From positions 682,001 to 746,000 of the forward strand of contig CP015606.1 of the NCBI GenBank assembly GCA_002284915.1: a DNA stretch of 64,000 nucleotides. The letters are read 5' to 3'. Of this stretch, positions 1 through 8,279 are shown one piece after another; positions within the stretch are counted from its first letter, which is position 1, and each line of letters starts with the position of its first letter. Origin of the DNA: Actinobacteria bacterium IMCC26077. GTDB taxonomy: Bacteria > Actinomycetota > Actinomycetes > Nanopelagicales > Nanopelagicaceae. The notes under the pieces are model-generated. The model was given only the letters and a program-made list of their open reading frames with translations, made no database searches and was not told the DNA's origin. A program made the translations under genes and the position numbers.

Positions 1-913
1 CACTAATGAAAATCTTGGTAAAGCAATCATCGACTTGGAGCTGTGGAGTGAAGATGGAAGCGAAGCGACACGAACATTGACGATTCCTGCTCGCAGTACG
101 AAGAACTATTCGCTAACAACGTTCCTTCCTGGAAAGAAATTAACGGCCTTCCACATTATTTCCCGATCAGGCTTAGTTAGTGCAACCCTTTTTGATGAAC
201 GACGTAAAGGTCTTACAACATATGGTGGCGATTACATTGCACCGAATAGTTCGCCAACGAAAAATCTGATGCTTGCCGGCATCCCAGGCCCAAAACTTGT
301 CAAAGAATCAGATATCACCTCTCAGAAAATACGGCTCTTCGTTCCTGGTGAAGCTGATGCCATCATTCAAGTTAATTACATCTCTCCATCTGGGGTATTT
401 GCTCCAGTGGGATTAGATAATCTTCGAATACCTGCGCAAAAAGTGGTCGAAGTTCCACTCACCAATCTTCCTAAAGATCGTCTCTTCTCTATTCAAGTGC
501 GGGCGAGTGAACCGGTGATTGGAAGCGCCTTGACACGAGGAATTTTTTCGAAGGTCCGCGAACTCTCATGGATTAGTGCTGGTGAACCAACTCGAGGTGA
601 AAAAATTGCCATGCCAGAGCGAGCTGGCTATCTATCAATTCTCACTGATGCGCCCGAGGTGAGATTTACAACGTCAAAAGCAGGCGGGAAGCGATCAAAT
701 GTGCGTGTTCGCGTTGATGCGATGGCTATTTGGAAGGTGCCAGCTGATGTTCGGGAGATTCAGTTGAGCACCGGCACAAAACCGATCTACCTTGCTCTGG
801 CGATCAAGGATCCTTCGGGAGTTACATCAGCTCCGTTTGCGCCAGCCGAAGCAAAAGCGCTCACCGCCCTTCCGGTAGTGGACTCCAGCCTCTACATTCC
901 ACGGAACGGCTGA
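1..913 (+). CDS. DUF5719-like secreted protein, C-terminal part (partial)
   Basis: The reading frame is open from the left window edge (codon phase starts at base 2), so the start lies outside. The 304 visible codons are rich in beta-strand-like segments, with no membrane helix and no Cys. In actinobacteria a large exported protein of the DUF5719 type commonly precedes the DUF3499 and manB genes, and this position and composition match. The function of the family is unknown; an extracytoplasmic role is an inference. It ends 68 nt before the DUF3499 start, and the next gene has its own -10 box, so the two are probably separate transcripts. Confidence 0.6.
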   Translation, partial: TNENLGKAIIDLELWSEDGSEATRTLTIPARSTKNYSLTTFLPGKKLTAFHIISRSGLVSATLFDERRKGLTTYGGDYIAPNSSPTKNLMLAGIPGPKLVKESDITSQKIRLFVPGEADAIIQVNYISPSGVFAPVGLDNLRIPAQKVVEVPLTNLPKDRLFSIQVRASEPVIGSALTRGIFSKVRELSWISAGEPTRGEKIAMPERAGYLSILTDAPEVRFTTSKAGGKRSNVRVRVDAMAIWKVPADVREIQLSTGTKPIYLALAIKDPSGVTSAPFAPAEAKALTALPVVDSSLYIPRNG

Positions 914-969
914 GGCTTTTTCACCCCTCCGTTCGGAGTGGCAACCTCGTGCGGAAAGTTCTTCAGACA

Positions 970-975
970 TAAAGT
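970..975 (+). promoter_or_regulatory. -10 box TAAAGT, leaderless promoter of DUF3499 gene
   Basis: TAAAGT fits TANNNT and ends 6 nt before ATG 982, placing transcription start at or next to the start codon. No Shine-Dalgarno sequence is present. Confidence 0.6.
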
Positions 976-981
976 GTGACT

Positions 982-1332
982 ATGGCTAAGTTGCGTCCAG
1001 CGACACGAAGGTGCACTCGCACCGGTTGCACTTCGCCTGCCGTTCTAACCTTGACATACATTTACAGCGACTCAACTGTCGTCTTGGGCCCCTTGGCAAC
1101 GTATGCAGAGCCACATAGTTATGACCTGTGTTCAGAACATGGGGCAAAGTTAACAGCGCCACGAGGATGGGAATTGATTCGCCTCTCTTCAGAGGAAATT
1201 GAACCTGGACCTAGTGATGATGACTTGCTCGCAATTGCCGAGGCTGTTCGAAGTGTGATCTCCAATGCAGCAGAACCTCATCAACCAACCATTGGTCGAC
1301 GTGGACATTTACGTGCGCTACCTTCAGATTAA
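982..1332 (+). CDS. DUF3499 family protein
   Basis: This 116-residue protein starts MAKLRPATRRCTRTGC and carries paired Cys residues near the N terminus (RRCTRTGC) and a Cys/His pair further on (YDLCSEHG). That pattern suggests a small zinc-binding fold; DUF3499 proteins are actinobacterial and uncharacterised. An in-frame GTG lies at 976, but ATG 982 is preferred because a TAAAGT -10 box ends 6 nt upstream. It sits just before manB, as Rv3259 does in mycobacteria, and the 15-nt gap to manB suggests co-transcription. The C-terminal tail (about residues 80-116) looks disordered. Confidence 0.85.
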   Translation: MAKLRPATRRCTRTGCTSPAVLTLTYIYSDSTVVLGPLATYAEPHSYDLCSEHGAKLTAPRGWELIRLSSEEIEPGPSDDDLLAIAEAVRSVISNAAEPHQPTIGRRGHLRALPSD

Positions 1333-1347
1333 AGAATCAAGTTAAGA

Positions 1348-2709
1348 ATGGTGTCATACACCGAACGCTCACTTGCATCAGTAATTAAATCGTATGACAT
1401 TCGTGGCCTCGTTGGTCGCGAAATCAATGAAGAGCTCTGCCACGATATTGGAATCGCATTTGCTAACTTAGTTGAGTCTGAGGAGATTGTCGTAGGTTTT
1501 GATATGCGACCAACTTCGCAATCTCTTGTTCAAGCATTCTCCGAGGGAGTACGCAAGACTGGAACAAATGTCGTGAACATAGGTCTCTCCGCTACTGACC
1601 AGTTATATTTTGCAACCGGCATCCTCCAGATACCAGGGGCTATGTTTACCGCTAGCCATAATCCGGCGGAATACCATGGAATCAAATTAGCGCGGGCAGG
1701 GGCGCGCCCCATTGGGACTGCGTCTGGTCTTGAAGAGATCAGACGCGCGTTGATCTCGGGAAATCTTCTGATTGCTAACAAGCTGGGCGCGGAGCGTTCG
1801 GTGGATATGCTCGAAAGTTATGGAGAATATCTGCGTGGATTGGTTGATTGCGCATCGATTCGCAAACTCAAGATAGTTGTCGATGCTGGTAATGGAATGG
1901 CTGGGCATACCGTCCCTCACGTTTTGGGTCCGCTTAATCTCGAGATAATTCCCATGTACTTCGAGCTAGATGGCACATTTCCCAATCACGAAGCGAACCC
2001 GCTCGACTATTCAACGTTGCGAGATCTACAGGCGCGGGTTCGCGCTGAAGGTGCAGACCTAGGACTAGCTTTTGACGGCGATGCCGATCGATGTTTTCTC
2101 GTAGATGAAACTGGAGCCATTGTCGAACCCTCGTTATTGACCGCCCTAATCGCTGAGAGTGAGTTGAAGCAATCACCTGGCGAGACCATCATCTACAGCC
2201 TGATCTCCTCTCGAATCGTGCCTGAAGTGATTCGAAGTAATGGCGGGGTTCCATCGCGTAGTCGAGTCGGTCACTCGTTTATCAAGGCTCAGATGGCAGA
2301 GACAGGTGCAATCTTTGGTGGCGAACATTCCGGCCATTTTTACTTCAGAGATTTTTGGAATGCAGATTCTGGAATGTTGGCTGCGCTCTACGCAATAAGC
2401 GCACTCGGCCATACCTCGAAAAGCGCAACTTTTTCTTCACTCATCTCAAAGTTCAGGAAGTATGTCAGCAGTGGCGAGATTAACTCCAAGGTTGCCAATA
2501 CAGGTGCAGCAATGGCCAAGGTCGAGGAGCGATTTGCTCATCTTGGTGAAATTGATCGACTCGATGGACTGACAATTTCTACTTCGACATGGTGGCTCAA
2601 TGTCCGCCCATCCAACACGGAGCCGTTGTTGCGCTTAAATGTTGAAGGAGACGACGATGCGATAATGTGTCGTATCCGCGATGAGGCGTTGGAGGTGATT
2701 CGGCAGTGA
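1348..2709 (+). CDS. manB: phosphomannomutase/phosphoglucomutase
   Basis: This 453-residue enzyme of the alpha-D-phosphohexomutase family interconverts mannose-6-P and mannose-1-P (or the glucose equivalents), feeding GDP-mannose synthesis. Visible sites in order: the phosphoserine loop TASHNPAEYHGIKL (Ser about 103), the Mg-binding loop DGDADR (about 245), the sugar loop GGEHSGH and the phosphate-binding RPSNTEP near the C terminus. Length is normal for the bacterial family. Its stop overlaps the GTG of the Trm112-like gene by 4 nt (GTGA), and manA follows, so this is a mannose-phosphate operon. PMM and PGM specificity cannot be separated from sequence alone. Confidence 0.93.
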   Translation: MVSYTERSLASVIKSYDIRGLVGREINEELCHDIGIAFANLVESEEIVVGFDMRPTSQSLVQAFSEGVRKTGTNVVNIGLSATDQLYFATGILQIPGAMFTASHNPAEYHGIKLARAGARPIGTASGLEEIRRALISGNLLIANKLGAERSVDMLESYGEYLRGLVDCASIRKLKIVVDAGNGMAGHTVPHVLGPLNLEIIPMYFELDGTFPNHEANPLDYSTLRDLQARVRAEGADLGLAFDGDADRCFLVDETGAIVEPSLLTALIAESELKQSPGETIIYSLISSRIVPEVIRSNGGVPSRSRVGHSFIKAQMAETGAIFGGEHSGHFYFRDFWNADSGMLAALYAISALGHTSKSATFSSLISKFRKYVSSGEINSKVANTGAAMAKVEERFAHLGEIDRLDGLTISTSTWWLNVRPSNTEPLLRLNVEGDDDAIMCRIRDEALEVIRQ

Positions 2710-2870
2710 GCATAGATTCGAAGTTGCTTGAAATCATCGTATGTCCACAATGTCGTGGAAAGCTAAACCTTGAGCCCGAATCACTCTTTTGTTCGCCGTG
2801 CGCTTTGGAGTTTCCTATTCGTAATGGAATTCCGGTGCTACTGATTGACTCTGCCAAAAAGCGAGGATGA
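2706..2870 (+). CDS. Trm112-family mini zinc-ribbon protein
   Basis: A 54-codon gene starting GTG at 2706 (overlapping the manB stop) and ending TGA at 2868-2870 (overlapping the manA ATG). The product begins MSIDSKLLEIIVCPQCRGKL and has two CxxC pairs, CPQC and CSPC, followed by the family ending FPIRNGIPVLL. Trm112-like proteins of this size often sit between manB and manA in actinobacteria. In eukaryotes and archaea Trm112 activates methyltransferases; the bacterial role is not established. The overlaps on both sides indicate translational coupling. Confidence 0.9.
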   Translation: MSIDSKLLEIIVCPQCRGKLNLEPESLFCSPCALEFPIRNGIPVLLIDSAKKRG

Positions 2871-3961
2871 GCAGAGCCATTCCATCGATTATTCACATCA
2901 AAGGCGTAATCAAGAATTATCCCTGGGGTTCAGTTACGACTCTTGCCAACCACCGCGGCGAATCTTTTAGTGCGCTGCCCGAGGCAGAGCTCTGGTTCGG
3001 CGATAATTCGGCAGGTCCGTCAGAGGTCGTGGGCCAGGGCTTTACATTGAACGAGATCACCAAGGAATTTGGTGGGCTTCCATTCTTGGCCAAAATACTT
3101 GCCGTTGAACATTCGCTTTCGCTTCAAGTCCATCCGGCCCTTGGTGATATCCCGCTTCTAAAAAATGTTTTAAAGGATGAGAATCACAAGCCAGAGATGG
3201 TGGTGGCGCTGACTGAGTTCCATGCGTTAGTAGGGTTTGCAGCTATCGACTCGATTATCTCTTTGTTCGAGAAATTAGGAGCCGACAAGGCGAGCGCTTT
3301 GATTGCCAGGCCGCTCCGCAACGGGGCCAAATTAGTTGAGGTGCTCAACGCGATATTGGGTGTGGCAGATAACGATGGAATTCTCGACGAAGTCCTAGTG
3401 AATCTCGGAAATCTCGATCGCGTGCGAGCGAAGTGGTTGCGAGAACTCATCGATCTCTATCAACCGAAATTAGATCCTTTGGCTTTCCTACTTTGTGAAT
3501 TGATAATTCTCGATCCCGGAAGCAGCATCTATTTGCCCCCTCGATGCGTACATGCATATCTACACGGGACGGTCGTTGAGGTGATGGCCAATAGCGACAA
3601 TGTAATTCGTGGTGGATTGACCAATAAACCCATCGATAAGGAGAACTTCCTCGCTCTCATTGACACTCGAAGTGACCTGGCCCAACGAGTTATTCCGCGG
3701 AGTGAGAGCGGCGCACTCCATTGGCAACCTCCGGTAGCTGATTTCTCGCTGATGCGAATAGCGGGGGAGTTTGAGCAGGCGCTCTCACTTGGCAACTTTG
3801 CCATCGCTTTTATGTCGGAGGGGAGTTGCGCAATCACCACAGAGTCGCACCGGGGTGATCTGGTTCTGGTCAGCCAGAACCATGGCGCATTTGTGGCTCC
3901 GGGCAACTATGTCGTCAAGGGGAGCGGTTCTCTCTGGGTGGTATCTGGCAAAGGGCGGTAA
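2867..3961 (+). CDS. manA: mannose-6-phosphate isomerase, type I
   Basis: This 364-residue cupin isomerase interconverts fructose-6-P and mannose-6-P. Zinc-site motifs are visible: LQVHP near residue 85, NHKPEMVVAL near residue 105, and the later PPRCVHAYLHGTVVEVMANSD segment. The start overlaps the Trm112-like stop (ATGA). With manB it supplies mannose-1-P from glycolysis. Length and motif order are normal. Confidence 0.93.
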   Translation: MSRAIPSIIHIKGVIKNYPWGSVTTLANHRGESFSALPEAELWFGDNSAGPSEVVGQGFTLNEITKEFGGLPFLAKILAVEHSLSLQVHPALGDIPLLKNVLKDENHKPEMVVALTEFHALVGFAAIDSIISLFEKLGADKASALIARPLRNGAKLVEVLNAILGVADNDGILDEVLVNLGNLDRVRAKWLRELIDLYQPKLDPLAFLLCELIILDPGSSIYLPPRCVHAYLHGTVVEVMANSDNVIRGGLTNKPIDKENFLALIDTRSDLAQRVIPRSESGALHWQPPVADFSLMRIAGEFEQALSLGNFAIAFMSEGSCAITTESHRGDLVLVSQNHGAFVAPGNYVVKGSGSLWVVSGKGR

Positions 3962-4015
3962 AGTTCGGGCGTATTCATGAACAACTAGAGACCCGAGCGG
4001 AAGGTATGCGCCAAA

Positions 4016-5290
4016 GTGAGCAGAGCGACCATGATTAAGAGCGATATAGCGAATCCTGATTTAGCGGCGCAAGGAAAGAAGCGGATTGAATGGGCAGAGC
4101 GGAGCATGCCGGTGCTTGCGCAGATTCGAGACCGGTTCACACTTGAGCAGCCATTCAAAGGGGTAAAGATTTCCGCGTGCATGCACGTCACCACGGAGAC
4201 CGCAAACTTGATGCGCACCCTTGCCGCTGGCGGAGCTGAATTAGCTCTCTGTGCCTCTAATCCGCTCTCTACCCAAGACGACACGGCAGCTGCCTTGGTT
4301 CACGAATATGGAATTAGCGTCTTCGCGAGAAATGCGATTGATCGCGATGGTTATTACAGTCACATCAATGCAGCCCTCGACATCGCACCACACTTTGTCT
4401 TCGATGATGGATGCGACCTAGTCAATACTTTGCACACAACTCGTCGTGAGTTGCTTCCAACGATTCTCGGCGGGTGCGAAGAGACCACCACCGGAGTCAT
4501 CCGATTGACTCAAATGTCGCGTGATGGAGCGCTCACCTTCCCAATGATCGCCGTCAATGACACCGACACAAAACATATGTTCGATAATCGTTACGGCACC
4601 GGTCAATCGACATTCGATGCCGTGTTCCGTGCAACGAATACCCTGGTAGCCGGCAAAATTGTTGTAGTCGCTGGCTTTGGGTATTGCGGTCGCGGCGTTG
4701 CAGAGCGCGCCAAGGGTCTAGGCGCCGAGGTAGTAATCACCGAGATTGATGCTACGAAAGCTCTCGACGCGATGATGCAGGGCTATCGAGTCATGACCAT
4801 GCATGAAGCCGCTCGAATCGGCGACATTTTCATCACTGTCACAGGAAATCGCGATGTACTTCGTGCAGAACATTTCCAGTCGATGAAAGATAATGCCATC
4901 ATGGCAAATTCAGGCCACTTCGATATTGAAATTGATGTTGCTTGGCTCGAGCAGAATGCCCGCAAGAATTCAAAGATTCGCCATCAAACCGATGAGTATG
5001 TAATGAAGGATGGTCGTCGCCTCCTGCTGCTTGCCGAAGGGCGTTTAGTAAACCTCGGTGCAGCTGAAGGACATCCCGCCGCGGTCATGGATCTCTCCTT
5101 TGCCGATCAAGCCCTTACCGCCGAGTGGCTCGTCAGTGAGGCGAAGAATCTCAAGCCAGGAGTTCACGAGGTTCCGGTAGCGATAGATAAAGAGGTGGCC
5201 GCGCTTAAGTTAAAGAGCATGGGTGGCGCCGTCGACGTTCTGACTCCCGCACAAGAGCAATACCTCAACTCGTGGGAGCATGGCAGCTAA
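4016..5290 (+). CDS. ahcY: S-adenosylhomocysteine hydrolase
   Basis: NAD-dependent enzyme splitting S-adenosylhomocysteine to adenosine and homocysteine, closing the methyl cycle. The 424-residue protein shows the substrate region (ACMHVTTETANL), the Rossmann loop GFGYCGRG and NSGHFDIEI, all typical. GTG 4016 is chosen because GGAAGG lies about 11 nt upstream; ATG 4031 is an alternative without a clear ribosome site. Most family members end in a conserved Tyr-containing tail, whereas this one ends in WEHGS. The stop overlaps the mtrA start by one base (TAATG), as in the mycobacterial sahH-mtrA neighbourhood. Confidence 0.95.
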   Translation: MSRATMIKSDIANPDLAAQGKKRIEWAERSMPVLAQIRDRFTLEQPFKGVKISACMHVTTETANLMRTLAAGGAELALCASNPLSTQDDTAAALVHEYGISVFARNAIDRDGYYSHINAALDIAPHFVFDDGCDLVNTLHTTRRELLPTILGGCEETTTGVIRLTQMSRDGALTFPMIAVNDTDTKHMFDNRYGTGQSTFDAVFRATNTLVAGKIVVVAGFGYCGRGVAERAKGLGAEVVITEIDATKALDAMMQGYRVMTMHEAARIGDIFITVTGNRDVLRAEHFQSMKDNAIMANSGHFDIEIDVAWLEQNARKNSKIRHQTDEYVMKDGRRLLLLAEGRLVNLGAAEGHPAAVMDLSFADQALTAEWLVSEAKNLKPGVHEVPVAIDKEVAALKLKSMGGAVDVLTPAQEQYLNSWEHGS

Positions 5291-5982
5291 TGACGCTAAT
5301 AATGGTTGTCGATGATGACCAAGATTTAGCAGAGATGCTCGCCATCGTCCTGACTGGCGAAGGCATGGAGGTCGACTTGGTCTCTCGAGGAGATCAAGTA
5401 ATGGATGTATTCCGAAATTCTCCGCCAGATCTCGTCTTACTTGACCTGATGCTCCCCGGCCTTGATGGCATCGAAGTATGTAAATTAATTCGAGCTGATT
5501 CGATGGTGCCAATCGTGATGCTTACTGCAAAAGGCGACACTACCGATGTGGTGAAGGGGCTTGAAGCGGGGGCAGATGATTACATCGTCAAACCTTTCCA
5601 AACCAATGAACTTCTTGCCCGAATCAAGGCTCGCTTGCGCCGGGTGCCGACACCGTCAGCAGCCTCATCGAAGCTGGAGTTCGGAGGTGTCTCTATCGAT
5701 TTGGTCGCCCATGAAGTTCGGCGCGGCGAAAAGGTCATCGCATTAACTCGCCTCGAATTTGATCTGCTTCTAGCTTTGGCGCGCGAGCCAGGACGCGTCT
5801 TCACCCGAGAGGCGCTACTCGCAGAGGTCTGGGGCTATCGTCACTCTTCCGATACGCGATTGGTCAATGTCCACATCCAAAGAATCAGATCGAAGATCGA
5901 ACGCGATCCTAATCAGCCAGAATTAGTCTTGACGGTTCGAGGCGTCGGATATCGCGCTGGTAATTTCACAGAACAAAAATAA
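5290..5982 (+). CDS. mtrA: response regulator MtrA
   Basis: OmpR/PhoB-type regulator of 230 residues: receiver domain (about 1-115) with acidic pair DDD near residue 8, phosphoacceptor Asp in LLDLMLPGLDG and Lys in YIVKPF, then a winged-helix DNA-binding domain ending RTVRGVGYRAG-like. ATG 5290 is chosen (TAATG overlap with ahcY, GGGAG about 11 nt upstream); an in-frame GTG at 5272 would add six residues encoded inside ahcY. In actinobacteria MtrA controls cell-wall remodelling, division and osmotic response genes. It is followed immediately by mtrB. Confidence 0.93.
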   Translation: MTLIMVVDDDQDLAEMLAIVLTGEGMEVDLVSRGDQVMDVFRNSPPDLVLLDLMLPGLDGIEVCKLIRADSMVPIVMLTAKGDTTDVVKGLEAGADDYIVKPFQTNELLARIKARLRRVPTPSAASSKLEFGGVSIDLVAHEVRRGEKVIALTRLEFDLLLALAREPGRVFTREALLAEVWGYRHSSDTRLVNVHIQRIRSKIERDPNQPELVLTVRGVGYRAGNFTEQK

Positions 5983-7529
5983 TGCGCTTTATAAATTCGT
6001 TGGCGTTCCGAGTTCTTGGTACGACCCTGCTGCTGTCAACTATTCTCGTCTCAATTCTCACATCAGTGCTTAATCAAAGGCTCAGCGATGGCATTCGGGA
6101 ATCGAAAATAGAGTCAGCACTCAACGAGAGTCAATCAAAGATCTTTCAGACTGAAAACCGATTTACGCTAGCCGAGGTAACGGCGGTATCAGACTTCCGA
6201 GATGCGATAGATCGCACTATCACTGAGTTCGCAGATACCAAAGGGAATGAGCGAAATCCAGAGGTGATGATCCTGCAGGCGAAATCTCCGCAGAGTCGCT
6301 TCTTAATCTACGAACGGTCGACCAATCAGATTTCGAAAGGATCCATCTCAGAGGAATTTCGCACAAGAGTCCTTGCCACTCGTGAACTTCAATTTACCTA
6401 TGGTGAGATTCTCTACCCAAGTACTTTTCTAACTCCGGTGCCTATTGAGCGCGCTGAATCCGCCCTCATCATTGGCGGCCAGATGAATTTGAAGAATTTT
6501 GGACAATTCGAGATGTACTTTCTTTACAGCACCGCACCTGAGGATGCGACTATCTCATTGATTTCCCGAACGCTTCTGGTCGGAGCCATCGCGCTCGTTC
6601 TTGTGCTGCTACTGATTGTGTGGGCGATCTCTCGTCAGGTGGTCACGCCTATCAGTAGAGCAGCAGAGATCGCCGAGAAACTCTCTGCTGGAGATTTTGC
6701 CGAACGCATGCAAGTTGAAGGTGCAGATGAGATCGCTCGACTCGGTCTTTCGTTCAATGAAATGGCTGGAGCGCTTCAGAATCAGATTTCTCGCCTGGAG
6801 AACCTCTCTCGAGTCCAACAACGCTTCGTCTCCGATGTTTCGCATGAGCTGCGGACCCCGCTCACAACCCTGAAAATGGCCTCCGATCTGATCTATCGCC
6901 AACGCCATGAATTCGATCCAACAATCTCGCGAAGCGCCGAGCTCCTCTCTGCGCAATTGGAGAGATTCGAGAATCTGCTCACTGAGCTCCTTGAAGTCAG
7001 TCGATTCGATGCGGGTGTAGTCAATCTAGAACCAGAGATCACCGATATTTCCGCGCTAGTCGAACGAAGTCTTGAGGCGTTGACGCCAATAGCAGAGGAG
7101 AACGGATCTACTTTCCGTTACACACATCCAGCAACGCCGGTTATGACCGTTGTGGATCCTCGAAGGATGGATCGAATTCTCCGCAACCTCTTGAGTAATG
7201 CCATCTCTTATGGCGAGGGAAAGCCAATTGATGTCGAAGTGAGAGTGGGCGAGAAGTCGATTGCAGTGGCGGTCCGTGACTATGGAATTGGACTACGGAA
7301 AGGAGAAGAGACGCGGGTCTTCGACCGGTTTTGGCGAGCGGATCCTTCGCGAGAGCGAACGCGCGGTGGGACTGGTCTGGGTCTGTCTATTGCCCAAGAG
7401 GATGCCCAACTTCATGGTGGCGTGATAGAAGCAACGGGCCAATATGGTCGGGGGTCGCTCTTTGTATTAACAATTCCTCGCGACCGAAGTGACGAACTCA
7501 CAGAGAAGCTCTTTCCACGCACGATCTAA
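5982..7529 (+). CDS. mtrB: sensor histidine kinase MtrB
   Basis: A 515-residue membrane kinase partner of MtrA, starting TAATG on the mtrA stop. Order: TM1 (about 10-28), extracytoplasmic sensor (30-190), TM2 (about 193-215), HAMP (to about 265), HisKA with SHELRTPLTTLK, and HATPase with N box NLLSNAISYG, DYGIGL and GGTGLGLS. All catalytic motifs look intact. In most actinobacteria the lipoprotein gene lpqB follows; here comF begins only 24 nt downstream, so lpqB is not at this locus. Confidence 0.93.
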   Translation: MRFINSLAFRVLGTTLLLSTILVSILTSVLNQRLSDGIRESKIESALNESQSKIFQTENRFTLAEVTAVSDFRDAIDRTITEFADTKGNERNPEVMILQAKSPQSRFLIYERSTNQISKGSISEEFRTRVLATRELQFTYGEILYPSTFLTPVPIERAESALIIGGQMNLKNFGQFEMYFLYSTAPEDATISLISRTLLVGAIALVLVLLLIVWAISRQVVTPISRAAEIAEKLSAGDFAERMQVEGADEIARLGLSFNEMAGALQNQISRLENLSRVQQRFVSDVSHELRTPLTTLKMASDLIYRQRHEFDPTISRSAELLSAQLERFENLLTELLEVSRFDAGVVNLEPEITDISALVERSLEALTPIAEENGSTFRYTHPATPVMTVVDPRRMDRILRNLLSNAISYGEGKPIDVEVRVGEKSIAVAVRDYGIGLRKGEETRVFDRFWRADPSRERTRGGTGLGLSIAQEDAQLHGGVIEATGQYGRGSLFVLTIPRDRSDELTEKLFPRTI

Positions 7530-7541
7530 GGCGCAAAGATT

Positions 7542-7547
7542 TATCTT
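7542..7547 (+). promoter_or_regulatory. -10 box TATCTT, leaderless promoter of comF
   Basis: TATCTT ends 6 nt before ATG 7554 in the short mtrB-comF gap. It suggests that comF-secA is transcribed independently of mtrAB. Confidence 0.55.
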
Positions 7548-7553
7548 TGCTCA

Positions 7554-8246
7554 ATGTCATTGGGTTCAATATTCGCATCTCTCGCATCACTCATAATCCC
7601 AGTTGAGTGTCCGCTCTGCGCAAAACCTGATGAAGTTCTCTGCGCATCATGTCGCAAGAGAGCTCTTTGTATCGCTCCACATCGGCAAAGTATCTTTACA
7701 AAACAACAGAGACAAATTGTGATCTCATCCCAGCTACGGTTTGACGATGCGATTTCGCGAATCATTTTGGGGGCCAAGGACGACGCTAATCCGCATTTTC
7801 AAAGGATGGTCATCGATGCTTTGCTTAGCGCACGTTCGGTTTTCTCTGAAAGGGTAGTTCTCGTCCCAATACCAACAACTGCTCGAGCGCGAAGGAAGCG
7901 GGGTCGAGATTTCATGTTTGAGATTACGCAGGAATTAGCCAGCCGCACCGGTGATACCGTGCTATCACTTTTAAGTTGTACTCGTAAGGTCAGCTCTCAA
8001 AAGAACCTTAACGCTAATGAGCGCTCAAGAAATCTCTTGAATGCATTTGCAGTGAACCCGAGAGTAGCTCGAGAGCATCAACGATATATTTCCTCGTATC
8101 AGATCCTGCTCGTTGACGATGTCGTCACAACAGGCGCGACGATGCTTGAGGGTTTTCGGGCGCTGGACGCGTATGGAGCTCGGTATTTAGGGGGAATTTC
8201 CGCCGCTTATTCGCTCAATTGGAGCATGAGCCGCCCCTCGCATTAG
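7554..8246 (+). CDS. comF: ComF-family phosphoribosyltransferase-like protein
   Basis: A 230-residue protein with an N-terminal Cys cluster (CPLCAKPDEVLCASC, a probable zinc site) and a C-terminal PRTase fold with the PRPP loop LLVDDVVTTGATM. It is homologous to ComF/GntX, which is needed for DNA uptake in some bacteria; its role here is unproven and no other competence genes are visible nearby. Rv3242c holds the same place between mtrAB-lpqB and secA1. The gene encoding the hibernation factor, usual between comF and secA, is missing: secA starts 33 nt later. Confidence 0.88.
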   Translation: MSLGSIFASLASLIIPVECPLCAKPDEVLCASCRKRALCIAPHRQSIFTKQQRQIVISSQLRFDDAISRIILGAKDDANPHFQRMVIDALLSARSVFSERVVLVPIPTTARARRKRGRDFMFEITQELASRTGDTVLSLLSCTRKVSSQKNLNANERSRNLLNAFAVNPRVAREHQRYISSYQILLVDDVVTTGATMLEGFRALDAYGARYLGGISAAYSLNWSMSRPSH

Positions 8247-8279
8247 AGTAGGGGTCTATTCCGAGAAAGGCCGAAAAGC

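Noticed and set aside
3962-4015. SAH- or SAM-type riboswitch before ahcY
   Set aside because: The gap is only 54 nt and I see no pseudoknot-type pairing matching those riboswitches.
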